A stretch of DNA of 64,000 nucleotides, taken from positions 616,501 to 680,500 of the forward strand of contig JAQJVL010000085.1 of NCBI GenBank assembly GCA_035578905.1, written 5' to 3'. The position numbers and the translations under genes were made by a program. Numbering within the stretch: the stretch's first letter is position 1; the number at the start of each line of letters is the position of its first letter. Of the stretch, positions 11,115 to 22,516 are shown one piece after another. The notes below the pieces were generated by a model. It was not told where the DNA came from. It made no database searches and saw only the letters and a list, made by a program, of their open reading frames with translations. The DNA is from Stictocephala bisonia. Its lineage: Eukaryota > Arthropoda > Insecta > Hemiptera > Membracidae.

Positions 11115-11782
11115 ATGGTTCATAGATTACTGACATATCCTTTAAATCAAGAAGCATACAAAAAAGAAAATTTTACAATAAAACATAAATAGCTAGAGCA
11201 AATGGATTCAAAACTCAAATGATAGACTCTATAATAAATAAACACAAACAAAACAAGAAGAATGAAGGAGAAAAATCTGAAAAAAGTTATATAAAAATGC
11301 AATACTATGGGAAAATCAATAATAGCATTAATAGAATATTTAGCAAAAACAATACTATTCTTGCACATACCGTCAACAATACTCTCCTAAAATTGTTACA
11401 AAACAATCCAACCACCTCAAATAATTATGACAAATCTGGTATTTACAGTATCAAATGTAATGAATGTCCCAAATTTTATATTGGCCAAACTGGGAGATCT
11501 TTCAAACAAAGATTTAAAGAACATATACCAAAAAATTCCCAACACCAACAATCCACTTACGCTGAACACGTAATATCCGAATCTCATAGTTATACATCTA
11601 TTGAAAATAATTTGGACATTATTCAAATCTTAACAAAAAGCCTTAAACTCGATGTCAAGGAAGAATTAGCCATCTACAAAGCAAAAGAGACTGATCCAAA
11701 TAATTTACTCAATGACCAAATATCTTTCCAATCTAATATTATATTTGATACATATATACAAAAACAAAGAAAATGTACATAA
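11115..11782 (+). pseudogene. Penelope-like element C-terminus with GIY-YIG endonuclease domain
   Basis: The first segment, from ATG 11115, reads MVHRLLTYPLNQEAYKKE and ends at a TAG near 11190. After a frame change, IARANGFKTQMIDSIINK continues into an open frame to 11782. Within it, SGIYSIKCNECPKFYIGQTG gives the GIY...YIG pair with the conserved C-x2-C insertion. It is followed by RSFKQRFKEH (catalytic Arg region), then AEHVISESHSY (H-region) and a distal NLLNDQ segment. HRLL-P-L---AY is the linker that follows the reverse transcriptase in this family. The domain would cut target DNA for insertion. One frame break and loss of the upstream part make this copy defective, although the GIY-YIG part alone is uninterrupted. 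Confidence 0.85.
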
Positions 11783-11977
11783 CTTATAAATACAACAAGA
11801 AGATATCTAGACACCATTAAATTACAAAAAAAAACTACAATATTTACATTTAATATTACACCATCTGTTATAATAACAACTAGACTAACCAAAACAGTTT
11901 TTATGTATTTTCAGTTTATTAAGTTTTAGTTAATTTAAAGTTTTATTATTACCTTCAAGATTTGTTACATTTTACAC

Positions 11978-12002
11978 CTGAAGATGATCTAAGGATCGAA
12001 AC
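11978..12002 (+). other. 3' hairpin motif of the Penelope-like element (hammerhead-like core layout)
   Basis: CTGAAGA, one extra T, a 4-bp GATC/GATC stem with TAAG loop, then GAAAC. This is similar to a hammerhead ribozyme core (CUGANGA, stem II, GAAA), which Penelope-like elements are known to carry. Here an extra base sits before stem II, and no clear stem III or cleavage site is visible, so activity is not claimed. Confidence 0.4.
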
Positions 12003-12050
12003 ATGTCGTATATATGAAATAAAAGTGATTGAACAAGGTATATATTTTTT

Positions 12051-14575
12051 CTCAATTATATACTATGTTTTCCTTTGCTCCAATATATTGCTCCATTAAA
12101 TAAATCTGTTGAACATACTAAGTTTAAAAAATTTTATTTTTGAATTACTTAAAAATATTAGTAGTGTTTTATTGTTTTCACTGAAAAGAGGGCTGAAAAT
12201 GTTCTCAAGCAATCTTAAATGAAAATTCACCAAATAATTTTAACTGGTTATTGTATCAATTTCTGCCTCCCTCAGTGGACGAAGAAAGGCGCTTATGATT
12301 GAGGCATCAATAAAAATAGAAAAACTTGGGATGCTTTTACACTGGACACTCAGTTACAAAACGATATGTTGATGTGTTGTGGTCCTGGTCTGTTAGCCAC
12401 GTAAGTTACGGATACAACACAATTGACAATCGATGGCATGACTTCAATATCACAGTGTCACTGATGAAACTGCAATGGTGAAGAGGTTATAACTATTGGG
12501 TTAGAAACTGAGAGAAAGGTTAAAAGCATTAAAATAATGAGAGACGCAAGAGCAGAATATATTGCTTTCCTCAAAGGATTTATTATTTTCTTTTTCTAAA
12601 TAGAACTAGAATAAAGTATCTTACTACTTGTACAGCAGCATTGATTACAGTGATCGTTTTAATGTCCACCTTAACGTATGCTATCCTATTAAAATAATCA
12701 AGCCTTTTATAAGAGACTTGTAAGAAATAGATCACGTAAAAGGAATTTCTGTTTCAATAGAAAGACTGAACATACTCTTTGAAATAAAAGAAAGACGTAG
12801 AAAGGGTTTAAAACGCTTTTTTTAAATTATAAAAATATTTATGTACAAGAGCTTCATGATGTAAAAGCATATTATAACATCTCTATCAAGATTGTTTAAA
12901 TTGTTTCTAGCAGCATAGTGAACAATAGAAAAATAAAACCTAGAACACTTTAATGTTAAAACCCAAATATTATGTGTGAATTATTCCAAAGTTTTCGCTA
13001 ACACAAAGATAATGCAGTTTCTGTTTCAACCCGAAATAAAGATCATTTCTGAAACAGTAGGCTTCCGTTAATTCAACAATTGAAAAAAGGAAATTGTGTT
13101 TAACCTTCAACTATTAATGCCAGTCAGAGATTCAAACCCTGAACCATGGGATCCACACTAGGATTCGCTGACGAATGATTCCATGTTCTTTAAATAACTT
13201 ATAACAGATTACAGTAATTGATTCTCCTCATTGTTTGAAAGTAACTGCACAAAAATTTCTACTTATCTATTAGGAATCTCTCTTTGAAGTTTTGAGTTAT
13301 TTGTTCCAAAACAATCTGATATATCAAGACGCAAAACTCCCACATAATTACTAAAATTATCATGGAATGCTGCATATCAGTGACAATAGTCTTACTCATC
13401 TCCAATTTAAAATGCGAGGGCTTAATTTTTGTCAAATCTATCTAATTTAGAATTTCATGAAATGGGATATTCAAGAGGCTTACACTAAAATGATGGGAAA
13501 ATAACGCTGATAATTTTTTCCCTGGTTGTGGATGTATTTAAATCTCATATATTATAAAATGTTAGCTCCTTTTAAAAGTCAGCCAATTTAAAAGTACTTG
13601 CCAGTTTTACTTAATGTTCACCGAAAAGTAGAATAAAAAATAAGTAAAGAAAAACATATGTAATGGAGAGAAAATAAATACTTTTCGGCTTTTATGAGAA
13701 ATTGATTTTTGTTAATCCCAATCCTTCAGATTTTCTAACCATTTACCAGTAAATAGCAAACAATTAATTTTCGTCTTAATTTTTTTTTTCAAAATTTACA
13801 AGTATTGTATATGCAACACTATTGGTTACATATTTATTGTTGTTTTATATTGTTTTATATCACTGTTGTAACTTGACAAGTCACCTGCTTAGCTATATTT
13901 TAGCGTATAAGGTGTCTTTGACTATTATACATAAATAAATATTGGTTTATTTTATTTCAAAAATATCTTTTAGGTAAACCTATTATATTTTGACTGTTTA
14001 TCCATTGGTGATTTTTACTCAAGGAATTTCATGAAAGAAATTTTATTTAACATATTTTTATTAGGATATATAAACGATCGGTGCTCAACAATAATTTAAA
14101 AATGTACTAAATACATTTGTAATAATTTTACGAATTAGATATAATGCTTAGTAAACATAAAAATAGTTTTATGTTAACTAAGAAATGATTGATCAATCAT
14201 TAATGATCAAATATTCACTGTGCAGTATAGCTGGAGCCTTCTAAGCAAACACTAACTTACTTTTTTCATTTTACTAAAATTATATTACCGATGCCTTAAG
14301 TGAAGTGAAACCACAGGGTAAGGAATTTTATTTTCAAGTTTGTTTCTTAAATAAATATGATGATGAAAAATGTTATCAATTGTAGAGTCATTCTGGAAAA
14401 TCCCAAATTAATCTAAATTTTCATCTCTGCTATTAATTTGTTCAAGTAACACTGTAGATACAATTAATAAATGCAATATAATAGCCATCTAACCTGCTGT
14501 CAGACTGCAGTATACTCCATGCTCCCCTGGGAAAGGATGTTTGAAAGACCCTGAAAACACGTACCGTACATTGTT
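12051..14575. other. no gene seen; about 2.5 kb AT-rich unique sequence
   Basis: No convincing open frame, splice-site pair, repeat or RNA gene found by eye on either strand. Confidence 0.6.
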
Positions 14576-14812
14576 ATTGACCCACCCGTCCACCCATACA
14601 CAAACAGTGTTATTAACCCACCCACACACGTAAAGTGTCATTGACCCACCTACCCACCCACACGCGTAAACTTTCAATGACCCACTTATACACATACAGT
14701 GTTATTGACTCTCCCACCCACCCACACACGTAAAGTGTCATTGACCCACCCACCCATACACATACAGTGTTATTAACCCACGCACCCATCCACACACGTA
14801 AAGTGTCATTGA
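14576..14812 (-). repeat. C-rich minisatellite, degenerate copy of the dispersed 36-bp family
   Basis: Repeated CCCACCCACACACGTAAAGTG then TCATTGA or TTATTGA blocks, about seven units with irregular lengths. The same consensus (CCCACCC..CACGTACAGTG..ATTGA) appears at 38297-38795 and 45677-45955, so this is a dispersed family. A TATATAC-rich stretch follows to about 14872. Confidence 0.85.
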
Positions 14813-14872
14813 AGATATATACTATATATACAATATATATATATATACTATATACAAGATATATACAATACA

Positions 14873-16832
14873 ATCTTTGAAAATATTCAATTATAGTAAC
14901 TTAAATTATACGTGAGAATGAAATAATAAAAGCTGAAAACATTGAAGCAGGTAATGATGTTTTTTTTAATTTTAGAATACGATCACTGAGAAAGTTGATT
15001 ACCCAGGGGGCTCGTGGTTGGACCCCCCGTCTAATGAAAAGTGCTTCTCTTTAATGTGTCCCCTTCAAATCCCACGATACCTTCTAGCTAAACATAACAA
15101 TAAAATATATTTTTCACATCAATTACTGTTTCGTTTCAGAATACAGTTTGTATTGAATGTATAGCTGTATTTTAACCTGATAGTATAAAGCTGCCTACTT
15201 TTTTGCATGTGATAGTTTTATGAGGTATATATTTGGTGTGAATTGAAGAATCTTAATGTACCTACAGGGTCATCTTGGTAGTCGATGCCAATTTCCGTTT
15301 GAGCTTAGTTCTAGTATACTTTTCTAACTAGTTGATTGTAATTACCGATACTTCGTAATATATTCACTAACCGTTGTTTCTCACACCATTTAAATCTTAA
15401 TCTTTTGGGCCTTAAGGACAATTCACTCTTCAATTAGTCAATACATCACAGAAAGATGCAGTTTTTATTTGCTCTACTATTTCAAACCATTTATATAATT
15501 TATTCATCTGGTAGTTTTATTTATTCATCAACTATATACAAATATTATAATTTAACGCTGTATTCAACATGTATAGATTTACATGTATTGTATAAATTTA
15601 AAAGATATTTTAAGTGATACTCTCAATAAATATTTATATGTTTAGTGAAGTTTTAATCACTGATAGAGAATAAATTAAATAATATAAATTTAACTGAATC
15701 TCCAAACAGCTTTATGGTTGGAAAATCATATTTGTTCAATAAATTTTAGCTTAGGACGTATATTGTTACTATGAATGAATGTATACATTAATGTCAAATA
15801 TCTTTATTTATTTATACGTGCACACATTTTGTTTATATTTGTTAATAGTAGAGAAAATATGTTTATTTTTTATAAAAGTCAGGTAATTTAGTTTCCTTTT
15901 ATTATTTCCCTACCGAATTGTAATTATGTTTAGGCTATATGTTCTTTTCTACGTTAGAGCTCATAAAATAAGGTCTGACAGAAACCCCATAAACAATTAG
16001 TAATTAAATTTACTTAAAACTAGCTGTTTACTCATGCCGGGATTAACATATAAACAGTAATATAAATAGCATTGACATAACTGAATTGCATTCAGTCATA
16101 AAATAATATACTGTATGAAATATTGCTAAATATATTAATATAACTTTAATTTATATACTAATGTTTTTTACATATGATTAATTTTTGACTGTATGCCAAA
16201 GTTTATTTCAGTAACCACTGTATCACCAAGAAATAAAATAAAACATATTTTTATACAAACAAATACAAATAAGTTGCAGAACAATTTACATCACATGTTT
16301 CAAATTTTCCTTTCGTTTGTTTTCCGAAATGTCTAATTCACTCGTGATTTTTTTCATTTTTCTTACTAAAGAACATTCTACGAAAAATTAGGGAACTTAA
16401 AAAAATATGAAGAAAATTTGTTAAGCCGTTGTCAAGTGATGGGATTGACAACGAATTTCTATATGTTACGATAACTGTTATTTAATACTGTAGAAAGAAC
16501 AAGTAAAGATATTTCTCAGTTATCTCTACTTTGAGCTCTCCTTTCTTAGTGTGTCACAGTTTTCATTCAATAACCGCTTAGTGTCATTTTCAACCTACTC
16601 TTTATATATTTGCATGGTCCATAATTGATCGATCTTTCACACAAATGCTCCAAAAATTGTAATTTTATCCTCTCCCTATTAGTTGTTGTAATAGTTTGTT
16701 CCCAGGGATCATTATCACTACAGATTTTTTTATAAGCTATTAATTGTAACAAGAAACCATATTCCAGGTACAAGTGGAAAATGTTTCTAGAGCCCATATT
16801 TGATCATAATCTTATATTACCCTACAACTTAC
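14873..16832. other. no gene seen; intron-like AT-rich sequence downstream of the channel exon
   Basis: Probably the intron following the 16833-17063 exon, read on the minus strand. No candidate for the next coding exon was recognised. Confidence 0.5.
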
Positions 16833-17063
16833 CATCCTTGCGGTAGTAGAGTATCTCGAAGTGTTTCTCCTGGCCTGCGGCGAGGGCCTCCTTGACGACC
16901 GTCACGGCATGCTGACTGGTGAGCGGTCCGTGCAGGAAGTCACAGGAGGCTGGGCGCTGCATCACCTCAGCTCGACTGAAGCCCGACAGCCGGCAGAACC
17001 CGTCCGAGCAGTATATGATGTGACACGAGTTGTTCTGGGCATTGGCCACAAGAAAACTGCGAT
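16833..17063 (-). CDS. sei: ERG-type (KCNH2/seizure) voltage-gated K+ channel, PAS-domain exon
   Basis: The minus strand has acceptor TGTTTCAG before 17063 and donor GTAAGT after 16833, bounding a 231-bp exon that begins in phase 1 (two bases complete a codon) and ends in phase 1. The 76 full codons start RSFLVANAQNN and contain IIYCSDGFCRLSG, GFSRAEVMQRP, CDFLHGPLTSQHA and FEILYYRKDG. This is the core of the N-terminal eag/PAS domain of KCNH channels. The CDFLHGP block and RKDG end match ERG (KCNH2/seizure), not the EAG or ELK subgroups. In the family this cytosolic domain binds the cyclic-nucleotide-binding homology domain and slows deactivation of the plasma-membrane channel. As I recall, human KCNH2 exon 2 also has 231 bp and phase-1 borders. 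GC content is far above the surroundings, as expected for a constrained exon. Other exons of the gene were not found here. Confidence 0.9.
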
Positions 17064-17429
17064 CTGAAACAGACAGGGCAAAATTTTAGTGCAAGCCCGA
17101 GGACTACCAGGGTTGCTATCCCCCCCTCATGATGATTGGATTATCCGTTCGACTTACACGACAGCCAAATCTAGGTCAGAGGTTCTGCATGAAGCACAAC
17201 TCAAAACAAATTGTAATTTACTCCATATTTTAAATGAGGTACTAATTATTATGAGTAAATTTGAATAAACTAATTAGTGCATTCTATGCATATGGTTGAA
17301 TGGCTTATTTGGTTGAAATTATAAGTCATGCCATTCTTAAAATGACCTGATAAAATATAAATTTAACTTAGACAGTAAAGTATCGGATATGCGTTTCGAC
17401 CAGAGGTAACCCTGGTGACTACCAACATT

Positions 17430-17733
17430 GCATTTCACTAGAGAAGAGCTATATTAAGTTCTACATTGTGTTTATAGCTCAATGTGTATGTACTTTTCAT
17501 TAATGTCTACAGAAATTTTAAAATAAATGCACAAAGTTAAAATATAAGGAAGTAGTTTAGTGGATCAAATTCACTATATTAAGTTCTACATTGCGTTTCA
17601 CTTGAGAAGAGCTATATTGAGTTCTACATTGTGTTCATAGCTCAATGTGTATGTACTTTTCATTAATATCTACAGAAATTTTAAAATAAATGCACATAGT
17701 TAAAAGATAAGGAAGTAGTTTAGTGGATTAAAT
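17430..17733 (+). repeat. 163-bp tandem duplication
   Basis: GAGAAGAGCTATATT-AGTTCTACATTG followed by ATAGCTCAATGTGTATGTAC and TTAGTGGAT-AAATT appears twice at an offset of 163 bp (17461 and 17624), about 95% identical. It lies in the presumed intron upstream (minus strand) of the channel exon. Confidence 0.85.
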
Positions 17734-20344
17734 TTTGTATTTTCTACATACCTCTTCGAATTTGAATCCTTCAATTATCATCCTATTTAACCTAACATTC
17801 ATTCGTTTATATTAAAGTGCAAATACGATCAGATATGTAACCACATTTAGTTAACTAAATGTGTAAATATGACGGTTTATGTGATAGGCAAGGTGTGAAA
17901 CAACGAGAACTGTCTGGTTAGTTCTCATTTAGCAGTGACTGTGGTAGAGAGTTGTAATCTAGCTTCTTCCCCGTTAGGTTTAGAATTCAGGCAATTATTC
18001 CTCTTAATACCATAACAAAGCCCACGCAATGGTCACCATCGATGTGGGCACTGTTGAATTACTAGGGTGTCTATGCTGTATAGTGGCAAGGCTAGAAATA
18101 TATATAGCATGGTCTGTACAGACCATGCTAGAAATCAGACCAACCCTAAGTTCGAGTTATATGGGTAAATATAGGCCGCGTGACTATTTCTAAAAGTAAA
18201 CCGAATTTGGTTTTTAATGAAGACTTGTTTTTGTTTATGCATTTACTCTCATACCATCTATTCGACCATAAGTGAACAATTATTCAAATAAATATAGAAT
18301 CGAATTTGAATAGTATAGAACTACAATTATAATCAAAGTTGTATAATTTTTAAAAACAGTTATTGTAACAAAGTAATTCTGTAGTGTTGTAAATGAAGAA
18401 CATTTACTCTGGAACATACTGAAACTAGGATGTTTAATATTAATCAACTTTTTTTGGTTATTATTTTTTTTTTTTATTATTATTTTTGTTGTTCGTGTAT
18501 TTTCGTAAGACATGATTTTCGAATGGTTAGTGATACATTTTTAAATATTTATTACCAACAATCGTTAGTTTTAAATATATTGACTAACAGTCGAATAAAT
18601 CATCAATATCAATATTTTTATATTTATCATGTCTAAATTTAAACATTAGTGCATTTCCATTAAGACTGTTCTCTGCCATGATCTAATGAAAACAGACAGA
18701 CCGTATGATTCCGTGATTCAGAAATATTTTTGTTGTAATTTGATTTAGTTTAAACTAAAATAATTATTAATTAGTGTATTTAATCATTAGTTAAATTTTA
18801 AAAATACTAACATGTTTAATTGAGCAATAACTATAATGATGTGAGCTGTCAAAATACTTACAATTTTCAGAAAGTAACAAGGAAAAGAACTAACTTACAC
18901 TTATAGTTCCATAACTTTACCTCCATGAGCTGTTTTAAAACTATAAAATTCCATGGCAGCCCACCCATGTTACACTTATGTTATCCCATGTTAATTAGCC
19001 AACACATGAAATCACTATACTTAAAATTCAATTAATGATGGGAATAACTGTATAACAATTTCTACATACGATAAATGGAGTTAGAAAAGTGCCCCAAAAA
19101 TACACGTGCCGAAAATCCACTGTAACAGTTCATATTAAAAACAAATTTTAGTAAATATTCATTTCTGTCAACCATAACCAAATAAACTTCTTATTGAGTA
19201 AAATATGTTAGCAATCATCAGCATTTATAATTTAAATTCTGTTCTGCCTACTCATGTTAAATTTGCTTAGTTAAGGGCCTTAGTTAATAAGCTCCTCACA
19301 CAAGTTATCGGAGAAAAGTCAGTTAGGGTACAATACTGGAGTTATATAACTCCGGCCATTTAGTTCTACTATCCTGGTTACGACATTACTTCCACGCGAT
19401 GGACGCCTGACTGGCCCAACGCTGTGTAGGCATATTTTTAGTTCAGCACGTAGCTAGTTGCCGTGACGACTGATAGAGCAGAAGTACAGTATATGATAAC
19501 CATTAGGTGTACAAAGTGACATTACGTGAAATATAGCAAAATCATAAATAGTTTAGCTAATAAATAATTAAAAAATGTTAATCTTTATCAAACCGTTATT
19601 GGGCTCCAACTTATATAGTGCTGTGCAGATGCCAATTTTAATTGCTTAGATAGTTGTCGTAAAATCAAACTAATTATATGACAGTTATTTAAAATATTAA
19701 TAAAAATAAGAAACTATCTTGAATTATTTTAAAAAATATACTACCTTAAGGTCCATCTAAAGACAACCTAAAGAGGAGGCAAATTTTATGTCACTGCATT
19801 GGGACCACCTCTTTCTTTCACTAGTATGTGGTGATACACCTCCCACCCTCCCACTTCTCTCTCCCCTATAACTTAACCCAGACAATACCCTGACAATTTT
19901 CTATTCACCCTTTGAGTTAACACATATGTCCTCCTTTCTATAAAAAAGCCTTAATACACAACTTAATTATATTTAACGCCTTTATTTCAGTTGTAACTTA
20001 AATGTTAGTTGCACGTTTTAGGACTGTTGACTAAACGCATTGTTTATAATGCATATTTTATAACAGCCAGGAAAAGATACTTAATAAATAATTAAATGTT
20101 TTACAAATATTACTCAACTTAAACAGATGTTAAAAATGCTGATATAAGATTTCAATAAAACTCTTGACTGACAAAGTCTCAAAAATATAAAAGTCCTAAT
20201 AAATAATCTTAATTTCACTTGAGCACGGACTCTCTGGAGGATCTTTCTAAACTCTATACGATATATAATACACTATGTAAGTTAAAGGTTAGCTCTAAAT
20301 CGTAATTGAAACAAGAACATGTTGCAAGAAATTAACAACGAGCT
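17734..20344. other. no gene seen; AT-rich sequence with a 26-bp palindrome
   Basis: Apart from the palindrome at 18105-18130, no supported features. Open frames here are short and low-complexity. Confidence 0.5.
18105..18130. repeat. perfect 26-bp palindrome
   Basis: The half-site TAGCATGGTCTGT is followed directly by its reverse complement ACAGACCATGCTA with no spacer. GCTAGAAAT flanks it as a short direct repeat on both sides (18091 and about 18127). Confidence 0.9.
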
Positions 20345-20441
20345 GAAAGAAGTACTGCAGTGTTCATAAGCCCTAGTCATCAGAAGTGGTTCAAGTGTTG
20401 TCACTAATTGCAAGTTAACGGGAATAGTGCAGTGTCCGTAA
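20345..20441 (-). repeat. left remnant of the 72-bp satellite array
   Basis: Just over one unit (AGTACTGCAGTG, CCCTAGTCATCAGAAGTGG, GTTGTCACTAA, GCAGTGTCCGTAA) of the same satellite found at 25160-30275. It is cut off from the main array by the LTR element, whose target duplication GTAA is 20438-20441. Confidence 0.92.
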
Positions 20442-21776
20442 TGTACCGGGTCTTTTGACCGGTACATTTCGTTTTTTTCGTCGTTGTCTGCCGGGCTGCC
20501 TGAGATTCGCTTGTGCCCGGCGATTCGCGTACTTTGGTGGCCGTTGGCTCGGACTCGGTCGTTCCGTGTTCCAGCTTTCGTATGTCAGGTGGCCGTCTTC
20601 TAGATTGTTCTCTGGGGCCGATCGACCAATATGCGAGGCTAAAGGCTCCAAAACTCCAGGGTCCTTGAGTGGGACTTTCTCCCTCAGCCTGCCGTCCGGG
20701 GATAGTCGACCGTTCTACACTGCCCGCCTGGCCTGAGGACCTTGTATAGAGGCCATTGGCGACCCGGCTGCCCCACCTACATCTTTGGGTAGGAATCTTC
20801 TGTCCTCAGGTCAGTGCTTTCCATCTTGTTGTCCCGGCGGCTGAGCTGGGGGTTGATACTCGGACATACAGAAAAAAAAGAAGGAAAAAAAATGTTTGTG
20901 GAACTTTATGTGGCCTAGGCCTAAACTTGAACAGTCATTTTGTGCAACACAGCCATGGGGACATTGATACCTATAGAGATTTAAAATAAAAAAATAATAA
21001 AAAAGGAAAAACTTATGTTAATATCTATTGTTATTTATTTTAGTTAGTTTATTTTGTTGTTATATTTTTTAGATTTTATATTTGTTAGGTCCCTATGGTT
21101 AAGTTATGTTATTTGTTTATATGTTTAGGCCTAGTTATTTGTTATTTATTTTTTTGTTAAGTGTATTAGGGGTGTTTTGAAGTGAATTTTTACTCGAACG
21201 GTACCGTGTTATATTTTCTTTTAAATTATTTAATTTTTAAAAATTTTTCACCAAAAGGGGATTATTGTACTTTTACGTAACTTCTAATTCGGAGCTGACC
21301 AGGGATTCCGGCTTACTCCCTGGCCTCGGTGTAATTATGGGATGGTGGGGCTAAATTGCCGGGTTATTTGGGGTTATCGAAATTGGTTCTGAATTTGTCA
21401 CCTTTTAAATTGTTAATAAAATTTTGTCTTACGTTTTGGGGTGTCTCTGGCTAGGCTGCAGATAGGCCATGTAGTTGTTAATTGGTAATTTTGGTATTTG
21501 TTGAGTTTGTTGTTTTTGTAGCTTTTGTGTATTATCTTGTTAATTTTAGGGTTTATTATTATTTATTTAAGTGCGAATTTATGTTGTGGCCTTCGGCCTA
21601 TTGATATTGTGGCCTTCTGCCAGCCAGTTTTGCTTTCTTGGTAATAAATTAGTTTTGCTCAGCTGCCGAGTGTTATTTTGACCCTCCAACTGCCACCCGT
21701 GATCCCATCGCTTGACTTGTTTTGAGCCATCCCCCGGTTGGCACGCTTTCCAGGTTTGGTGGGGGGATGGGTCTCA
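20442..21776 (+). repeat. 5' LTR
   Basis: 1335 bp, TG...CA ends. The first ~450 bp are GC-rich, followed by a long AT/T-rich part. GGTAATAAATTAG near 21641 may serve as polyadenylation signal. It matches 23819-25159 nearly throughout. Confidence 0.95.
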
Positions 21777-21778
21777 AT

Positions 21779-21790
21779 TGGTAGCAGAGC
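21779..21790 (+). other. primer-binding site, initiator Met tRNA
   Basis: TGGTAGCAGAGC starts two bases after the LTR and is complementary to the 3' end GCTCTGCTACCA of insect initiator methionine tRNA, a primer used by many Gypsy elements. Confidence 0.85.
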
Positions 21791-21980
21791 GTGGTTGCCT
21801 AAAAAAAAAAAAAAATTGATTCTCTCTTGGTTGTTGACGGTGGGTGTTTGCCTGTTAGTAGGTCCTGGTTGGCCGACCTACCGTCAAAGGTGCCTTGGTA
21901 ATAAAAAAAAAAAACAAAAAAACAAATAAATAATTATTTGAAAACAAAAAACATTTGAAAAACCAAATAAATAATTTAAC

Positions 21981-22012
<32 letters not shown>

Positions 22013-22161
22013 CTAGGAAATCCGCTTGGTTACTTTGTTGAATGGGTTTCATGGGTGGATTGGAGTGGTCGGCAGTGGCTCGGTAGGCTGAGGGTTTTGT
22101 TCGTCTTGGACCCTGGAGTTGTCGTTTTTTGTGTATATTGTTGAGATTTGTTGCGTTCGAG

Positions 22162-22373
22162 ATGGCCTATCTGCAGAATGTTGCCCTCCTAGTGAAGGAG
22201 GAGTTGATTTTTGAGTTGAGGGCGCGTGGTGTGACTCCGGAGGGTGATGTTTTGAATCTCCGGAGGTTGCTGCGGGAGCAGTTGTCCGCGGGTACGGCGG
22301 TGGATTGGTCTGATCTACTGGAGGTAGGTGATGAGTTGTCTGCCTGTCAGTTTTTGATTATTTGTTTGTTTGC
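22162..22373 (+). pseudogene. gag N-terminal fragment
   Basis: The ATG at 22162 opens a frame reading MAYLQNVALLVKEELIFELR, then VTPEGDVLNLRRLLREQLS. This short helix-turn-helix pattern resembles the SAP-like start seen in some arthropod Gypsy gags. The frame is cut after about 70 codons by the misplaced LTR-end fragment at 22374. Position just downstream of the LTR and primer site supports gag. The family detail is inferred. Confidence 0.55.
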
Positions 22374-22516
22374 TGGCAATAAATTAGTTTTGCTCAGCTG
22401 GCGAGTTTTATTTTGGACCCTCCAACTGCCACCCATGATCCCATCGCTTGACTTGTTTTGAGCCATCCCCCAGTTGGCACGCTTTCCAGTTTTGGTGGGG
22501 GGATGGGTCTCAATTG
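22374..22516 (+). repeat. misplaced copy of the LTR 3' end inside the internal region
   Basis: It matches 21638-21780 (offset 736), including AATAAATTAGTTTTGCTCAG, CACCCATGATCCCATCGC and the terminal GTCTCA plus the first four bases beyond the LTR (ATTG). It then joins directly to integrase sequence at 22517. This marks the breakpoint of the gag-pol deletion. Confidence 0.9.

Larger units (their letters stand above)
11105..12050 (+). mobile_element. Penelope-like retroelement, 5'-truncated
   Basis: It carries the end of a reverse transcriptase-linked polyprotein with a GIY-YIG nuclease domain (11115-11782), an AT-rich 3' region, and a terminal hairpin motif CTGAAGA-T-GATC-TAAG-GATC-GAAAC at 11978-12002. 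This order is the usual 3' half of Penelope-like elements, which combine reverse transcriptase with a GIY-YIG endonuclease. The reverse transcriptase core is missing, typical of 5' truncation during insertion. The exact right end is uncertain; I place it at the decay into AT-rich sequence near 12050. Confidence 0.8.

Noticed and set aside
13100..13200. Possible tRNA-like segment around GATTCAAACCCTGAACC
   Set aside because: No cloverleaf: no acceptor pairing or A-box at proper distance.
16567..16797. 76-codon minus-strand frame just downstream of the channel exon
   Set aside because: It lies beyond a good donor site, does not continue the PAS domain, and has no recognisable similarity; probably intronic.
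16861..17067. Plus-strand open frame over the channel exon
   Set aside because: Shadow of the GC-rich minus-strand exon. The minus frame has conserved PAS motifs and matching splice sites.
20282..20736. Open frames at the start of each LTR (RFFRRCLPGCLR and opposite strand)
   Set aside because: They are in the GC-rich LTR head, occur in both LTRs and show no protein signature.
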